This document shows, piece by piece, positions 11,801-24,101 of a stretch of 64,000 nucleotides of DNA. Both the position numbers and the translations under genes were made by a program. Under the pieces are notes generated by a model. The model was not told where the DNA came from and did not search any database. It saw only the letters and a list, made by a program, of their open reading frames with translations. Source of the stretch: Amphimedon queenslandica (Eukaryota; Porifera; Demospongiae; Haplosclerida; Niphatidae); the NCBI RefSeq assembly GCF_000090795.2, contig NW_003546263.1, positions 433,574-497,573 of the forward strand, read 5' to 3'. The first letter of the stretch is position 1, and every line of letters begins with the position of its first letter.

Positions 11801-14800
11801 TTGATGGTTTGAGGCCTTTTAGAACGTTTGAATGTATCATTGCTGCTGTCACTAATGTTGGTGTTGGACCATACAGTGCAATCTTCACATTGTCTACTCC
11901 TCAAGATGGTAAGTAGAGGATTATTGTGGTTATTTTATTACATACTGTTGTATAGCTCCATCTAGCTCGCCTGTGCAAGTTCGTTCCATGTCAGTCACAT
12001 CAAGAAGCTTCTCATTGTATTGGGATCCACCTTCCTATGATGATCAGAATGGTGTTATAAACTATTATATTATTAGAATAATAGAAGTTGAAACTGATGT
12101 AACATCAGAATACACATCCTATACTACAGTTATCTCTCTTTCATCTCTTCATCCAGCCTATACCTATTACTGCAGCATTGCAGCCTACACAGTTGCTCTT
12201 GGACCATTTTCCATTCAGTTCAACATAACCACTGATGAAGATGGTATGTAATAAACAAACAGTATAATGTATTGATTTGTATTCATACATGTAGTACCAA
12301 CTCAATCTCCAGTTAATTTTGTTGGTTCTGTACTTTCTTCTTCATCTGTGTCTTTATCTTGGAATCCACCACCAGCAGAAAGTCAAAATGGAATAATAAT
12401 TTCTTATCATATAAATCTAACAACATTAGCAACTGGCTCAGTGTCTCTCTACACAAGTTATGACACTGCATTACAAGTCAAGGGACTAGTCCCATACACT
12501 ACTTATACATGTCTAATAGCAGCAGAGACAAGCATTGGAAGGGGACCATACACTACTATAATCTCTTTCACCACAATGGAAGATGGTTAGTACATTATTA
12601 TATGCTAATATTGTTTGATTTAATTACATTTTAGCTCCAACATCATCCCCAGTTATAAGTTCCCATTCTATAATTGATTCACACTCAGTGGCCATACACT
12701 GGAGCCCTCCTTCAATCAATCATCACAATGGAATCATTAGAAATTATATTGTTCATATAGTGGAAATGTCTGGAAGCAGAAATGCAGTCAGAGTTTATAA
12801 CACTACTGCTACTACTGTTGTAATTGGATCACTGATACCATCTTATGCATACAAATTTTTTATAGCAGCTTCTACTGTAGCTATTGGACCATATACATCT
12901 GTTGTAATTACATTGCCTGAAGATAGTAAGTTTTTTTATTAAGTAATTGACTATTACTGTGTGCATGTAGTTCCAAGTGGCTATCCAAAGGAACTTGCTG
13001 TCAATGATACTACCTCAGACTCATTCACATTGACTTGGAACTCTTTACCATATGAAGAACAGAGTGGTGACATTATCGGCTATGTTGTTAATGTCACTCA
13101 TGCTGATACTCTTTCAACTGTACAGTATTACACAATTCTCACTAGTATTGTAATCACTGGTCTTGATCCTTACACCACATATGTTTGTGTTGTAGCTGCT
13201 GAAACTTCCGTTGGTGTAGGACCTTTTAGTCACTTATTCTTTATACAAACAGATGAAGCAGGTAATGATGATTNNNNNNNNNNNNNNNNNNNNNNNNNNN
13301 NNNNNNNNNNNNNNNNNNNNNNNNNNNNNNNNNNNNNNNNNNNNNNNNNNNNNNNNNNNNNNNNNNNNNNNNNNNNNNNNNNNNNNNNNNNNNNNNNNNN
13401 NNNNNNNNNNNNNNNNNNNNNNNNNNNNNNNNNNNNNNNNNNNNNNNNNNNNNNNNNNNNNNNNNNNNNNNNNNNNNNNNNNNNNNNNNNNNNNNNNNNN
13501 NNNNNNNNNNNNNNNNNNNNNNNNNNNNNNNNNNNNNNNNNNNNNNNNNNNNNNNNNNAGCACTACAACATTAGCATTACTGAAGTAGAAACTGGTATTG
13601 TAACACATTTCACAACCACCTCAGTTAGTTACACACTAACTGATCTACACCCATTCTACACATACAAGTGTACTATAGTAGCAGTTACTATTGGAGCTGG
13701 TCCTGTTACTAGTCTGACAGTACAAATGCCAGAAGATGGTAATTAAAGCTATTACTTTTTAAAATGAGTATTACTTCTTTTATCTATAGTTCCTTCTACT
13801 GCTCCGAACAATGTTTTAAATACTGAAGTGACATCAAAAAGTCTTACCATTAACTGGGAAGCGTTACGTCTTGAAGATCAAAATGGATTGATTCGACATT
13901 ATATAATAAATGTGACGGAAACTGACACAGGATCTCAGTTCCAGTATACATCAACTACTATTGGCATCACTCTTACTGACCTGCATCCTTACTACACATA
14001 CAGCATCTCAGTATCTGCATTCACTATAGCTGCAGGTCCATGGTCTGACCCAATAATTATTATAACAGCTCAAGATGGTAAAATAAATATTTTTAATTCA
14101 TAGTGCATTATTATTCCCTTAATTGTTCTAGTTCCTTCTAGTCCTCCCATTGACATTATTACATCATCAATAACTTCTACTGCTGCTACAATTCATTGGT
14201 CACCTCCTTCACCTAGTGAAAGAAATGGAATTATCGTTGGATATAATATCACCATTGAGGATTCTTTATCAGATATTGGGCAAGATGTTCTTTATAGTTT
14301 GAGACCAATTCTCACTATAAATTTTCTTGAGCCATACACAGTGTACCAGTACAGTATTGCTGCAGTAACTACTGTTGGGCAAGGTCCATATTCAACCTTT
14401 TTATCATTTCAAACAAATGAAGCTGGTAAATTTTGCATGAATTAATAAGTTAATTGTTTGTTACTTCCAATTGTAGCTCCCTCAGAGGCACCAGAGTCAT
14501 TATCAGTGGTTTACATTACTAGCACAACTGTAACACTAACATGGGATCCTCCTCCTTTTGATTCTCACAATGGTGTTATCAGACAGTATACTGTTAGACT
14601 TACTGGCAGTGATGATCAATTTTTGTACAATGCAACAAAAAATTCTATCACCATTTCTGACTTGCTACCTTATACTGACTATGAGATTTCTGTGTCAGCA
14701 TATACAGTTGCCAATGGACCTTTCACTAGATATTTGTCTGTAACGTCTGATGAAGCAGGTATATTTATTTATATTTTTAAAAGCAAATATATTATGTGTT

Positions 14801-17800
14801 TTATATAGTTCCTAGTACTTCACCTAGCATTGTATCTGTAACAGCTATCAATTCATCAACTCTTAGCTTATCATGGAATCCTTTAGCATCTTCTGATGCT
14901 AATGGCATAGTTCGAGAGTATATTGTTGATGTATTTGTGCAGGATTTATCAGAGCACTATCAGTATTCTACTGTTAATACTAGTCTAATTTTGACTGAGC
15001 TACATCCATACTACACTTATACAGTGTACATTGCTGCAGTCACCATTGGCAGAGGACCATTTTCATCTGGAAGTAGTATAAGGATGCCACAAAATGGTAA
15101 ATTTATAATAATTAATATTAAAATAATTATTTTTATTAAAGCTCCAAGTGGTTCACCTAGTAATGTAACTGGCCTACCACTCAATTCAACTGCTATTCAA
15201 GTGTCCTGGGATCCGCCACATCTCCATTTACAGAATGGAATCATTAAATCCTATACTATTATTCTATTAGAGTTGAGAACGAATACTTCACAGTTATTAT
15301 CGCAAAATTCCCTCTATACTACAGTGATCATTGGTGGACTGCACCCTTATTATGATTATAGGATATCTGTAGCAGCTTACACAGTCGGAGTAGGTCCAAC
15401 ATCTATTACTACCATCAGGACACTACAAGATGGTAAGAAATATTTTTATGCCTCAACTATTTGCTCTTCATTAGTCCCTTCAGTATCACCTCAAAGCCTA
15501 AGAGTGAATATTTTGAGCTCGACAACTGTTAAAATTGTTTGGCTTCCGCCACAACCTACACAACAGAATGGACTCATATCTCATTATACTGTAGTACTTT
15601 ATGCTAAGGAAACTAAGGAAACTTTGCAGTATAACACAACTCAATCTTCCATTGAACTTTCCAGCCTCCATCCTTTTTATAATTATACATGTCATGTTGC
15701 CACAGTAACAATTGGACCTGGACCAAAGAGATCCATTTCCTTTCAAATGCAAGAGGATGGTAGGAAAGAATTCTATTCAATTATTAATATCATTATTGTT
15801 ATTATTATTATGTTTTAGTCCCACAAGGACCACCACAAAATCTAACAGTTACCACTTTGAATCAAAGTACTATTCTCATTGGTTGGTCTCCTCCTGTTAT
15901 CTCACTGCAAAATGGAATTGTCAGATCTTACACCATCTACATATTCCATAATTTAACTAGATCAACAAACTCATACACAGTTTCCAACACAACTACACAC
16001 ATTGTTACAGATCTAAAACCCTTTTCTGTTTATTCCATTAGTGTAGCAGCATCAACAATAGGTATTGGTCCTTTCACTTTACTTATACCAGTGATGCTCC
16101 CAGAAGGAAGTTAGTTTGTCAATGAAATTAACTATATGTTCTGTAATTATTATGACAATGTATTGCACTTTAGTTCCATCACTGGCTCCATCTCAATTTG
16201 TGGCTGAGTTTGTTTCTAATGGAACAGCTCTTTATTTTTCATGGATACAGCTACCAATAGATGATATCAATGGAATATTGTTAGGATATCAGCTCAGTTG
16301 CAGTGGACAAAATGAACATGCATTCTCTGATATAATAACTGGAACATCAGCTTATGCTTATGATGTAAACAAAAATACTCATTATACATGTCAAGTATGT
16401 GCATTCACTTCCGTTGGTTGTGGACCAACAGCTGTGACATACATCAGCACATATGAGAACTGTAAGTGTGTGGGGTATGCCTAAATATTAAATATTATGT
16501 TATGCTTTAATAATTCGTTTTAGCTCCTATTGGACCTCCTCATTCTCTGTCAGCTAACTCAACCAGTACTACCATTCATCTTTATTGGAAGGCACCGCTT
16601 GATCCTGACTCTGTCATTTTGAACTATGTTGTATCGTACTACTTATTGTCAACATCATTTACAATAGAAACTCCTCGTCCAAGTGTCTCAATTGCTGGCA
16701 TTAATGAAACATCATATTTGATTTCATCTTTGCTGGTATCATCAACTTATCAAATTGAAGTGTTTGCAGTTACGAAAGAAGGAAGTACTCTACCCACAAG
16801 TGAACCAATAAATGTAACGACAAGCTCTTCAGGTATAAATTGATAACAAATACTACAAATATTTTTGTTATGTTTGTAGATTCAAACTCTCCTAAAAACT
16901 TTACATGTTTAGCTAAAAGTGCAACCAGTTTGAAATGTACATGGCTCCCTCCTGAGAATTTAAATTATTATGTGGAGAGTTACAATATTAGTTACAGACT
17001 CGCTGAGGGATTTGATTATTATCCTGGCTATGGAAAAGCATTAGGTACAGTAAATTTACACTCCCCTGCTCTTGAGTACGGTATAACTGGCTTACAACCA
17101 TATGGAGGATATATAGTAGAATTAGAAGCCTTTCTTTTACCTACAATTGGATCTGGATACTCAGGCTCCCAGCCGTTTGCTCTTGATGAAATCAAAGGAG
17201 CTGTCACTACAATTGCAGTGACCAACCCTGAAAGTAATTATTATTGTAAAATGCTATGACATTTTAATCTGTTCTTTTAGCTCCTTCAGCAGCAGTGGAA
17301 AATATTTATATCACTGTTATAATTTCTAATGTCATAAATGTTTCATGGAAACCTCCAAAAAGAAGAGATTGGAATGGCAGAATTGATTTTTACAAACTAA
17401 TTTTGACCCTTCACGATGATGTTGACTTAAAGAAGAGGGCCGAACCTGCAACTAGGGAAATACTAGTGAAACCAACCAGTAATCATCCCGATCCAAGCCT
17501 TGCTAAAGAGCCATTACAGCCTGAGTCAAGTCTCATTGAAGGATTAGAAGAAAACTTTGAGTACTCTTTGACCATTGTAATCAGTAATGCTGCTGGTAAT
17601 GGTATTGTGAGTGAACCAACTACTCAGAAAATGCCACAAGCTGGTAAGCAATAATTAAAATATGGTCATGTACATTTAAATGTATTTTTAGCTCCCAGTG
17701 GACCTCCTGTCAATGTAACGTTGAAAAGTGTGACTACAAATACCTTTAATATTACTTGGCTTCCTCCTAATCCATTGGATGCTAACGGAGTCATCACTGG

Positions 17801-18986
17801 TTATCATGTAATATTCAACAGAACTAGAATCAACGATATCAGTAGCTATATGCTGACTGCTAGTCATAATTATTTCTTGAAAAAAGGTATTAACACATTA
17901 ATAATTATCTATAATCTCTATTACTACTCTTGGTATTATGTAATTTTGGTATTAGGGTTGCACTCATATGAAATGGTTAGTTTTAAAGTGGCAGCTAAAA
18001 CAGATGTTGGTTTTGGACCATTTTCCTCTGAATATTTTTTCCAAACAAATGAAGAAAGTAATTTTTACAAAATATCAACTAAAAAGTATTGTATTTTATA
18101 GTTCCAAACCCACCACTTTTTCTGAGAGCAAGTTTATTTAATGTCTCTTCAGTACTACTGAAATGGGAATCTATTAGGAATGAGCCAGTGATTGAATATG
18201 AAGTGTTTTACACAGGGTATAGTCGAATGGCTAGCCATACTAATGGACCACATCAAAGTGTAGTTTTGTACTCTAAAATTCCTCAGATTGTCATAGTAAA
18301 TTTGATGTCAGGATATTTATACCAATTCAAGGTAAAATATTGTATCATTGAACAAGTAAAATTAAATTTAGTAGGTCAGAACTCGTAATAATGCTGGAGT
18401 CAGTGGAAATTCCTCTGTTTTGATAACAATACCAGGTTTTGAAACATCACCTAGTGAGTCAACATATTTAAAATATAATGACAACTGTGTTATATTTTAT
18501 TTAGCTCATGTGGGAGAAGTTTCTGGAGCTAGTGATGGATTTAGTACCTTTATGTTTTATATCCCCATTGCTTTTGCCTTATTAATATTTGTTGTATGCA
18601 CAATAATAATAATTGTTATTATGGTCTTTTTAAAGAAGAACAGAAGCAAGAGGAAGTAATATAAAACTAGACAACAATGATTATTATTATTTCTTTATAG
18701 GCAAAAATTTGAACCATCTATGACTAGCAACCCACTAGATCTACCATTATCTGGTGATGATATTCAACCTGAACCTACAAATCCTGTTGAAGAAACAAAC
18801 CTCAACAGCATGGTATGGAAATTATTTCTAAATCATGATAGTTTATTAGTTTTTATATTATGCCATGTAGAGTTTGAATGAAAGTGTGAACTGTGAAAGT
18901 AAGTCACTGTACATACTGTTCATATTCTTTTGTTAGATATAGGAAGCAATGCTACTGATGATCCAACCAGTATTGATCATGCTTAG
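8306..18986 (+). CDS. Large type I membrane protein: N-terminal domain, VWA, Ig, ~22 FN3, TM
   Basis: Probable adhesion or recognition receptor at the cell surface, about 2870 aa. Exons: 8306-8858, 8914-9486, 9551-9895, 10071-10379, 10636-10902, 10946-11233, 11279-11563, 11618-11908, 11956-12243, 12295-12585, 12635-12925, 12971-13261, (gap)-13738, 13790-14077, 14132-14425, 14477-14758, 14809-15096, 15142-15432, 15475-15759, 15819-16109, 16174-16461, 16524-16832, 16880-17233, 17281-17643, 17692-17886, 17956-18057, 18102-18331, 18375-18435, 18505-18655, 18701-18812, 18871-18898, 18937-18986. Nearly all introns are phase 1, so each domain is an exchangeable symmetric exon. The ATG at 8306 is followed by a signal peptide (residues 1-20). 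Many NxT/S sites suggest heavy glycosylation. The ligand cannot be read from sequence. Model confidence is high because every exon junction keeps frame; the only uncertain exon is the one cut by the N gap. Confidence 0.9.
8914..9486 (+). other. VWA domain exon with intact MIDAS
   Basis: One 573-nt exon encodes a complete von Willebrand A domain of the matrilin/collagen VI type. The metal site is DASGS (residues 198-202), the Thr of the YTYTGQAL loop and the Asp of VITDGQS, so divalent-cation-dependent ligand binding is possible. It ends SQESCVG. The 19290 paralogue has the same exon length and is very close in nucleotide sequence. Confidence 0.92.
9551..10379 (+). other. Beta-rich domain exon followed by an I-set Ig domain exon
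   Basis: Exon 9551-9895 encodes about 115 residues (SDNIGSGETKYLNYPLP, then alternating beta strands, GDTSTG), reminiscent of a bacterial-type PPC beta-sandwich; I cannot name it with confidence. Exon 10071-10379 is an Ig domain: VVCRASGKPLPALIW supplies the first Cys and Trp, and DNEGIYQCIG the second Cys. Both exons start and end in phase 1. The paralogue at 19290 carries the same two exons. Confidence 0.75.
10636..18435 (+). other. Array of about 22 fibronectin type III domains, mostly one per exon
   Basis: Each exon (usually 282-294 nt, phase 1-1) encodes one FN3 domain. The pattern repeats: SP then L.W.PP, NGII..Y.I, L.PY..Y...VAA.T...G.GP.S, and a DG/EAG end. The block at 14132-14425 has no ATG but is a normal domain exon. 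Later copies diverge: 16880-17233 and 17281-17643 carry insertions. The domain at 17692-18057 is split by an internal 69-nt intron, and the last at 18102-18435 is split too. The shared LHPYYTY and QNGII motifs suggest local duplication of a few founder exons. Confidence 0.9.
13274..13558. other. Assembly gap (285 N)
   Basis: A run of N interrupts the gene inside an intron and the first part of one FN3 exon. The downstream remainder (13559-13738) reads HYNISITEVETG onward in frame to a normal donor. One splice acceptor and roughly 35-40 residues are therefore missing. A whole extra FN3 exon is unlikely to fit if the gap size is real. Confidence 0.95.
18505..18986 (+). other. Transmembrane helix and short cytoplasmic tail
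   Basis: Exon 18505-18655 encodes a hydrophobic stretch, IPIAFALLIFVVCTIIIIVI then MVFL, followed by KKNRSKRK, a classic stop-transfer signal giving a type I topology. Tail exons 18701-18812, 18871-18898 (28 nt) and 18937-18986 end at TAG. The tail is acidic with no kinase or other domain. It corresponds in sequence and phase to the tail at 68-476. Confidence 0.88.
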
Positions 18987-19708
18987 TTCCAGTAGCCCAT
19001 CAGTGGCTGCTTTACTTCAGGAACCTAATTTTTGCAATTGCAAAGTTTTAGTGTTGGTTTTTTTATTTTACTGTGTGCATGTAGCTAGTTAGTGTAAACT
19101 TATTCAATATTGGTAGTGAAACTTCAATTTGTGTTTAGTTTATTTTAATTTTTATCACAATAATAATTGTTGCTGCAGAGCCATTAAAAAGCAATTGCCA
19201 GACCACACCCTCTAGACTATGGGTCTATAATTAGGTGATTTAAGTTTAACTGATTTTTTTAACGGAACAACAGGAGTGGAGTCATTAGAATGAGAGCTAG
19301 AATGAGTCTTCATTTCATTTTCCTATGGTCTTGGCTATTCCTTTTTTGCTCTGTGAAATGTGCAGTGGATCTTACTACACAGGAAGGGACCAGTGGTTCT
19401 GCGATAGTCGAGGCAAGTATCGCTAAAATATCTCAAGCATCCATTTTTACTGACAACGACCAGCATATGCTAAGACGTATTGCCTATGCAGAAACAAGAG
19501 ACGGAGAGGATTCTGACACATATTCATCCAATGGTGGGATTTGGGGAGTTGGAGAGTCAAAATACTCGACCACAAAAAATAGATTCAATCCTCAACTTCT
19601 ACAAAAGTTAAATAAAATTAGAGAAACTTTTAAAATTGAATGGCTGAACACAAAATGGACTGACCTGAGGAAGCCATTTTATTCAGCTCTTGCTGCTCGA
19701 CTCTATAT

Positions 19709-19775
19709 GTATAAAACTATCATATGTCATTATATATATATGTAATATATATGTATTATATATTATATGTCATTA
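19709..19775 (+). other. AT-rich frameshifting expansion inside coding exon 1 of the paralogue
   Basis: In the 8306 gene LYM is followed directly by LVITQSIPL. Here CTCTATATG (ending 19709) is followed by 59 nt where 3 are expected, before VITHSIPL resumes. The extra DNA is ATATAT-rich. It contains an 11-bp direct repeat ATATGTCATTA at 19722-19732 and 19765-19775 (43-bp period), so it looks like a tandem duplication or slippage. There is no AG inside it, so it cannot be removed as a GT-AG intron. Confidence 0.75.
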
Positions 19776-21802
19776 CTCATTCAATTCCATTAGCATCGGA
19801 CATTAATGGTCAGGGAACATACTGGGCTAACTACTACACAAGCTCTAATGGAACACAATCAGATTATGTGGCTTCTGTCAATCGATTATTAACTTTGCAA
19901 AGTAATTGTTTATGTTTTGTTTTATGACTTTAATTATTGTATCTTATAGATTGTAGTGTAAACGCACTTGATTTATATTTTGTCATGGATGCATCTGGCA
20001 GTGTTGGACCAGATAACTTTGATCTAATGAAAGGCTTTGTCTATAACATTACTGATAGTTTTAATGTCGGCAGTGATAGTGTTCGTGTTGGTGTAATGTC
20101 ATATGCATCATCCAATTTTTACCATTTCGACCTAAACACTTACTCAACAAAATCGTCTGTTCTCACTGCTATTAATGATCTACCTTTCAGTGATGGGGGT
20201 ACAAATACAGCAGAAGCTTTGGATGGAATGAGGACAAGAGGCTTCTCTACATCATATGGTGCACGTCCCAGAAGTCAAGGAGTACCACGGGTGGGGATTG
20301 TCATAACTGATGGGTATTCAAACAGTTATTCAGCCACTCTAACAGCAGCTAGCAATGTACACAATGCTCGCATCATTGTTTTTGCTATTGGCATTGCAGG
20401 AGCAAATCAAAATGAACTCGATGCTATTGCATCTCAGCCATCTTATGTGTCTTTCGTTTCCTCCTTCAGTTTGGCACTACTGAACTCACTTCAGTTTACT
20501 CTTAGCCAGGAGTCTTGTGTTGGTAAGTATAAATACATGTAATAAGTTGTGTAAAATTCTTTTCTTCTCTGTAGCATCACCTAAAATTGAATTGAATAGT
20601 ACTGTTACCGATAATATTGGATCAGGACAAACAAAGTACCTCAATTACCCACTCCCTAATAATACTCAAGGCATTACTGTTGTCCTCAATGTGACTAATG
20701 GCTCTATTATATTGTATGCATCAACAGTTGTCTCAACACCAAATGAAGCATTTCATGAGTTTAAGCTTGTAACTAATACATATGAAGATGTTTTTATTAA
20801 TCGTTCGAGCCTAAATAATTCTGGAACTGCTGATACTGTTTTTATTGCAGTTGAGGGTAATGGTACGTCAAACCAAATGCAAATCAGTGCAACCCCAGGA
20901 GATACTTCAACTGGTAGGTTGATATTAAATCATCATCCAAGTGCTATAATTAATATTGTTTGTAGAACCTGTAGCAATAGATGTGTTTGTTAATCCTAAT
21001 ATTTTTAAGAGCTATGGAGCAACCATTACTGTTGAGTGCATTGCCCATGGAAAACCACAACCTGATCTGAATTGGTACATAGGTGGAACTGTTGTCAATG
21101 ACCCTAACATTAATGTGGTTAATACTATCATTGATGAAAATACTGTTAAAAGTGAGATCACTATTAGTGGCCTTACTTCAGGTAATGAAGGTTCTTATCA
21201 ATGCATTGGAAGAAATCTTCTACCAAATGGAAATATTACCAGTTCGCAGTTGTTTGCACTTGATGTGTCTGGAGGTAATTTAACTAACTGTAGGGTCTAG
21301 TGGGTGTAAATGCTTTAATGGGGTTGTGTGTGTTGCAGTAGTGGGACCCCATTACATAAATTAAAGTCAGATTTATAATGTATACCAATTGTTGTGTTGT
21401 CTCTTTTAAAGCATAAATAATATTGGAGTAGAAATGGCTTCTTACTATGCCTTCTTAAAAAATGATTTATGTGTTCTAGAGTGTGTAATGTAAGCAGCTT
21501 GAAGTGTTGACTACCAATTATACTATAGTAGAGTAAGCTACTAGTGTGTAACAACTGCCAGATGGAGAGATACAATGTATCCTATGCTTTTAAGATAATA
21601 TGTGGATAATGCAACCATAAGACACTCCTAGTTTATTTATACAGGATTCAGTACTACTACACAAACAAAGGATAACAAAATTAAGCACAACGTAGCTAGT
21701 CTGCCTATAGTGATATATGTTACCCTTCAGAATTACTAGCCTATTTATCTTTTATTTATTGATTTATATATTAGATTTGTAGTATTGTGTTTATTTTTAC
21801 AG

Positions 21803-21961
21803 AATTTTGTATACTTCCGCATAATCCTGGTCCATGTCATGGTGAATATCCACGCTGGTTTTTCAACTCTTCCTCTGGTAGTTGTGAGCCATTCCTTTAT
21901 AGTGGGTGCGGAGGTAATATTAACAGGTTTAGTAGTCTACAGCAGTGCATTCAATCATGTG
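21803..21961 (+). other. Kunitz domain 1
   Basis: A 159-nt phase 1-1 exon with six Cys in Kunitz/BPTI order: C-ILPHNPGP-C, then C in SGSC, SGCGG, QQC and QSC. RWFFN and FLYSGCGGN are family hallmarks. The residue at the P1 position after GPC is His, not Lys or Arg, so trypsin inhibition is not expected. Confidence 0.88.
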
Positions 21962-22044
21962 GTATGTTACTATAAAATAATGTGTGACTATTTTATCCTT
22001 ATTTTAATGTTAATAATAATTTTTATCACATTAATTTCATTTAG

Positions 22045-22199
22045 GATGTGGCAACGGAACAGCTATGAGTTGCAGCACTGACCTCTGTGAAACTAGTTCT
22101 TGCGAAGGATATGATAATCCATTGTGTGAGATTGATTCTTGTTCTAATTGTGTAACGTTAAACATTTCGATGGGTTAAGAGATGTCACTAATCAATGTG
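22045..22199 (+). other. Cys-rich exon with a 2-nt frame break
   Basis: The exon begins GCGNGTAMSCS and has good splice sites, but its 155 nt cannot keep the 1-1 phase of all neighbours. In the first frame it hits TAA after CSNCVTLNISMG. In another frame its last part reads HFDGLRDVTNQC, matching AHFYNSSGHDVTMMC and AHYYLNDTEVTDIC in the exons at 23180 and 23438. Two extra bases, most simply a duplicated GT in TTGTGTAAC near 22150, explain it. Confidence 0.72.
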
Positions 22200-22691
22200 G
22201 TAAGTTTCATTGTCCCACAACATTTATCTATTGCACTAGCTGGTATGTCATACATTTACAATCACAATGACTGTCACACATTGTTTCCTAATAGTATTCT
22301 CAAATTCTAAATCCTTACTTTGTTTTACCATTAAATGAATGCCTGTCTTAACTATTAAGTTTCAATTATTGGGCGAAACCTTTAGCGATGAAGTGTGTTT
22401 GTTATGGAGATAGGGTCGTCTAACTATTATTAAAAAGAAATAGCCTAATCTTCATTGAAAGCAGGTGTGATCACAATGTCATACAGCACAACAATATAGC
22501 ATGGCTTGGGGGCTGAGCCCTTTTAAATTCTTTTAGTTATTTTGCATATCTCTGGTTGCCAGATTGATTAGATGCTTGAAATATGCTCAATTTTTGTGTA
22601 CTATTTTTTGACATTTGAGTCAGGGATCTGTTCCCTTAGATTTGTTGTCTTTTTCCCAGGTAAAAATTTGTTGCAATCCTATTCTTTATAG

Positions 22692-22856
22692 GCATTTGTG
22701 ATCTTCCTAAGGAATCTGGTCCATGCTTTGCATATTTTGAGAGGTGGTATTATAATGAAAGGTCAGGTCTCTGTGAAAAATTCATTTATGGTGGCTGTAG
22801 AGGTAATAACAACAACTTTATGACACTGAGTAATTGTCTACAGACTTGTGCTGAAG
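22692..22856 (+). other. Kunitz domain 2
   Basis: A 165-nt phase 1-1 exon: C-DLPKESGP-C, RWYYN, C-EKFIYGG-C-RGN, NNF, then the last two Cys in NCLQTC. P1 is Phe (GPCFAYF), compatible with a chymotrypsin-like or a non-inhibitory role. All six family cysteines are present. Confidence 0.9.
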
Positions 22857-22928
22857 GTAAATGACTGAAAAAATAATGATATATATATATATATGCATGC
22901 AATGTTTTAAAATTTAGTTATTACTTAT

Positions 22929-23106
22929 TACCATGTAGTGCGAAATTTTTAGGGCTGGAAATTTTGTGACTTTGCCTTAATTTTTGCAAATTTATGCTGT
23001 CTGCCATCTTGTACCGGAATAATTTGAATTTTGCGAATTTAAATTTTTGCAAATCTTTAAAGAATTGCAAAATTTACAGCCCTCAAAAATTTTGTGCTAT
23101 ACAGTG
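22929..23106. repeat. MITE of the TACCGTATAGC family (copy D, diverged), in an intron
   Basis: Left end TACCATGTAGTGCGAAATTT and right end inverse AAATTTTGTGCTATACAGTG. Paired interior motifs include TTTTTAGGGCTGGAAATTTT and CAGCCCTCAAAAATTTTG. It lies in the intron between exons ending at 22856 and starting at 23180. Confidence 0.65.
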
Positions 23107-23179
23107 TGCCTCATCTTTTAAGTAATAGACGTTTAATTTTCTTGGTTTATTAGTTGCATAATTTGTATTTATTTTAAAG

Positions 23180-23596
23180 GTGATAAAACATGTCCAGGAG
23201 GTGTGAATAATGAAGAGTGTTATTCTGATCCTTGTCTAACTTCTCATTGCCCTAACTATGAGGATGCTGTCTGCATACCTAACCATTGTGGAGAATGTTC
23301 AGCTCATTTTTACAACAGTTCTGGACACGATGTTACAATGATGTGCAGTAAGATAATGTGATGACTCACACTTTTCATATTATGGCCAATGTATTTGTGA
23401 GACAATGCAATATTTAAAACTAATTTTTGAATTTTAGATGACTGTCCACCAGAAAAACCAGCAGTTAGGTGTTTTATCAATGAATGTGATCATAAAACAT
23501 GTCCAAACTTGCCTCCAACTGAATGTCAGTTGGATGTGTGTGGGTCATGCAAAGCACATTATTACTTGAATGACACTGAAGTGACTGATATTTGCA
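23180..23596 (+). other. Two related Cys-rich module exons
   Basis: Exons 23180-23347 and 23438-23596 encode about 55-residue modules, each with paired C..C spacing and ending AH[FY]Y-x-VT-x-C-S. They resemble the broken exon at 22045 and, more distantly, 26373-26696 (ECPGG, NCGACYY). I do not recognise the family. The intron between is 90 nt. They sit between Kunitz and TIL modules, so an extracellular role is likely. Confidence 0.7.
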
Positions 23597-23622
23597 GTAA
23601 GTGACTTTTTATGGTATACATG

Positions 23623-23833
23623 TACCGTATAGCAGGTAATTTTGGAAGGGATTAAATTTGGCAAATTTGGCATTTTGATAGCCATTCGCCAAAATAAAAA
23701 CCCGCTATTTTGAGCCATTATACGCATGCTCAATGCCACGTGGCCACAAATTTGCCAAATTAAAAGCCGCCAATCACCAAAACTTAGCAATTTGCCAGAA
23801 TTTAGCCCGTTCAAATTTACCCGCTATACGGTA
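23623..23833. repeat. MITE of the TACCGTATAGC family (copy E), in an intron
   Basis: TACCGTATAGCAGGTAATTT at the left and CCGCTATACGGTA at the right. The interior has AATTTGGCAAATTTGGCATT with matching GCCAAATTAAAAGCCGCC. It lies in the 505-nt intron 23597-24101, which without it would be far shorter. Confidence 0.78.
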
Positions 23834-24101
23834 TGTCTATTTGATGACAATGTATTGCGGTGGAGAATTACATGTATAGTATTGGCCATTGGCAGTTCCA
23901 TTAAAATTAACATTTCAACTATAAAATTTGCCAAAATTAATTATTTCAATCCGAGCATGCTAAATAACATGTAGTTAAAGATTTCCATTGTATAATTCTC
24001 CAATTGCTTATTATGCACCAAATAAATCAATCTTTTAGGGTATCAGCAGGGTATTCAATCACATTTGTATACTTTTTTATCTGATTACTTATTTTTGATA
24101 G

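Noticed and set aside
13234-13608. Minus-strand open frame through the N gap
   Set aside because: It consists almost entirely of unknown bases and is antisense to the FN3 gene.
19709-19768. Treating the AT-rich insert as a GT-AG intron
   Set aside because: There is no AG before the coding sequence resumes, and using the next AG (19793) loses conserved residues and runs into a stop.
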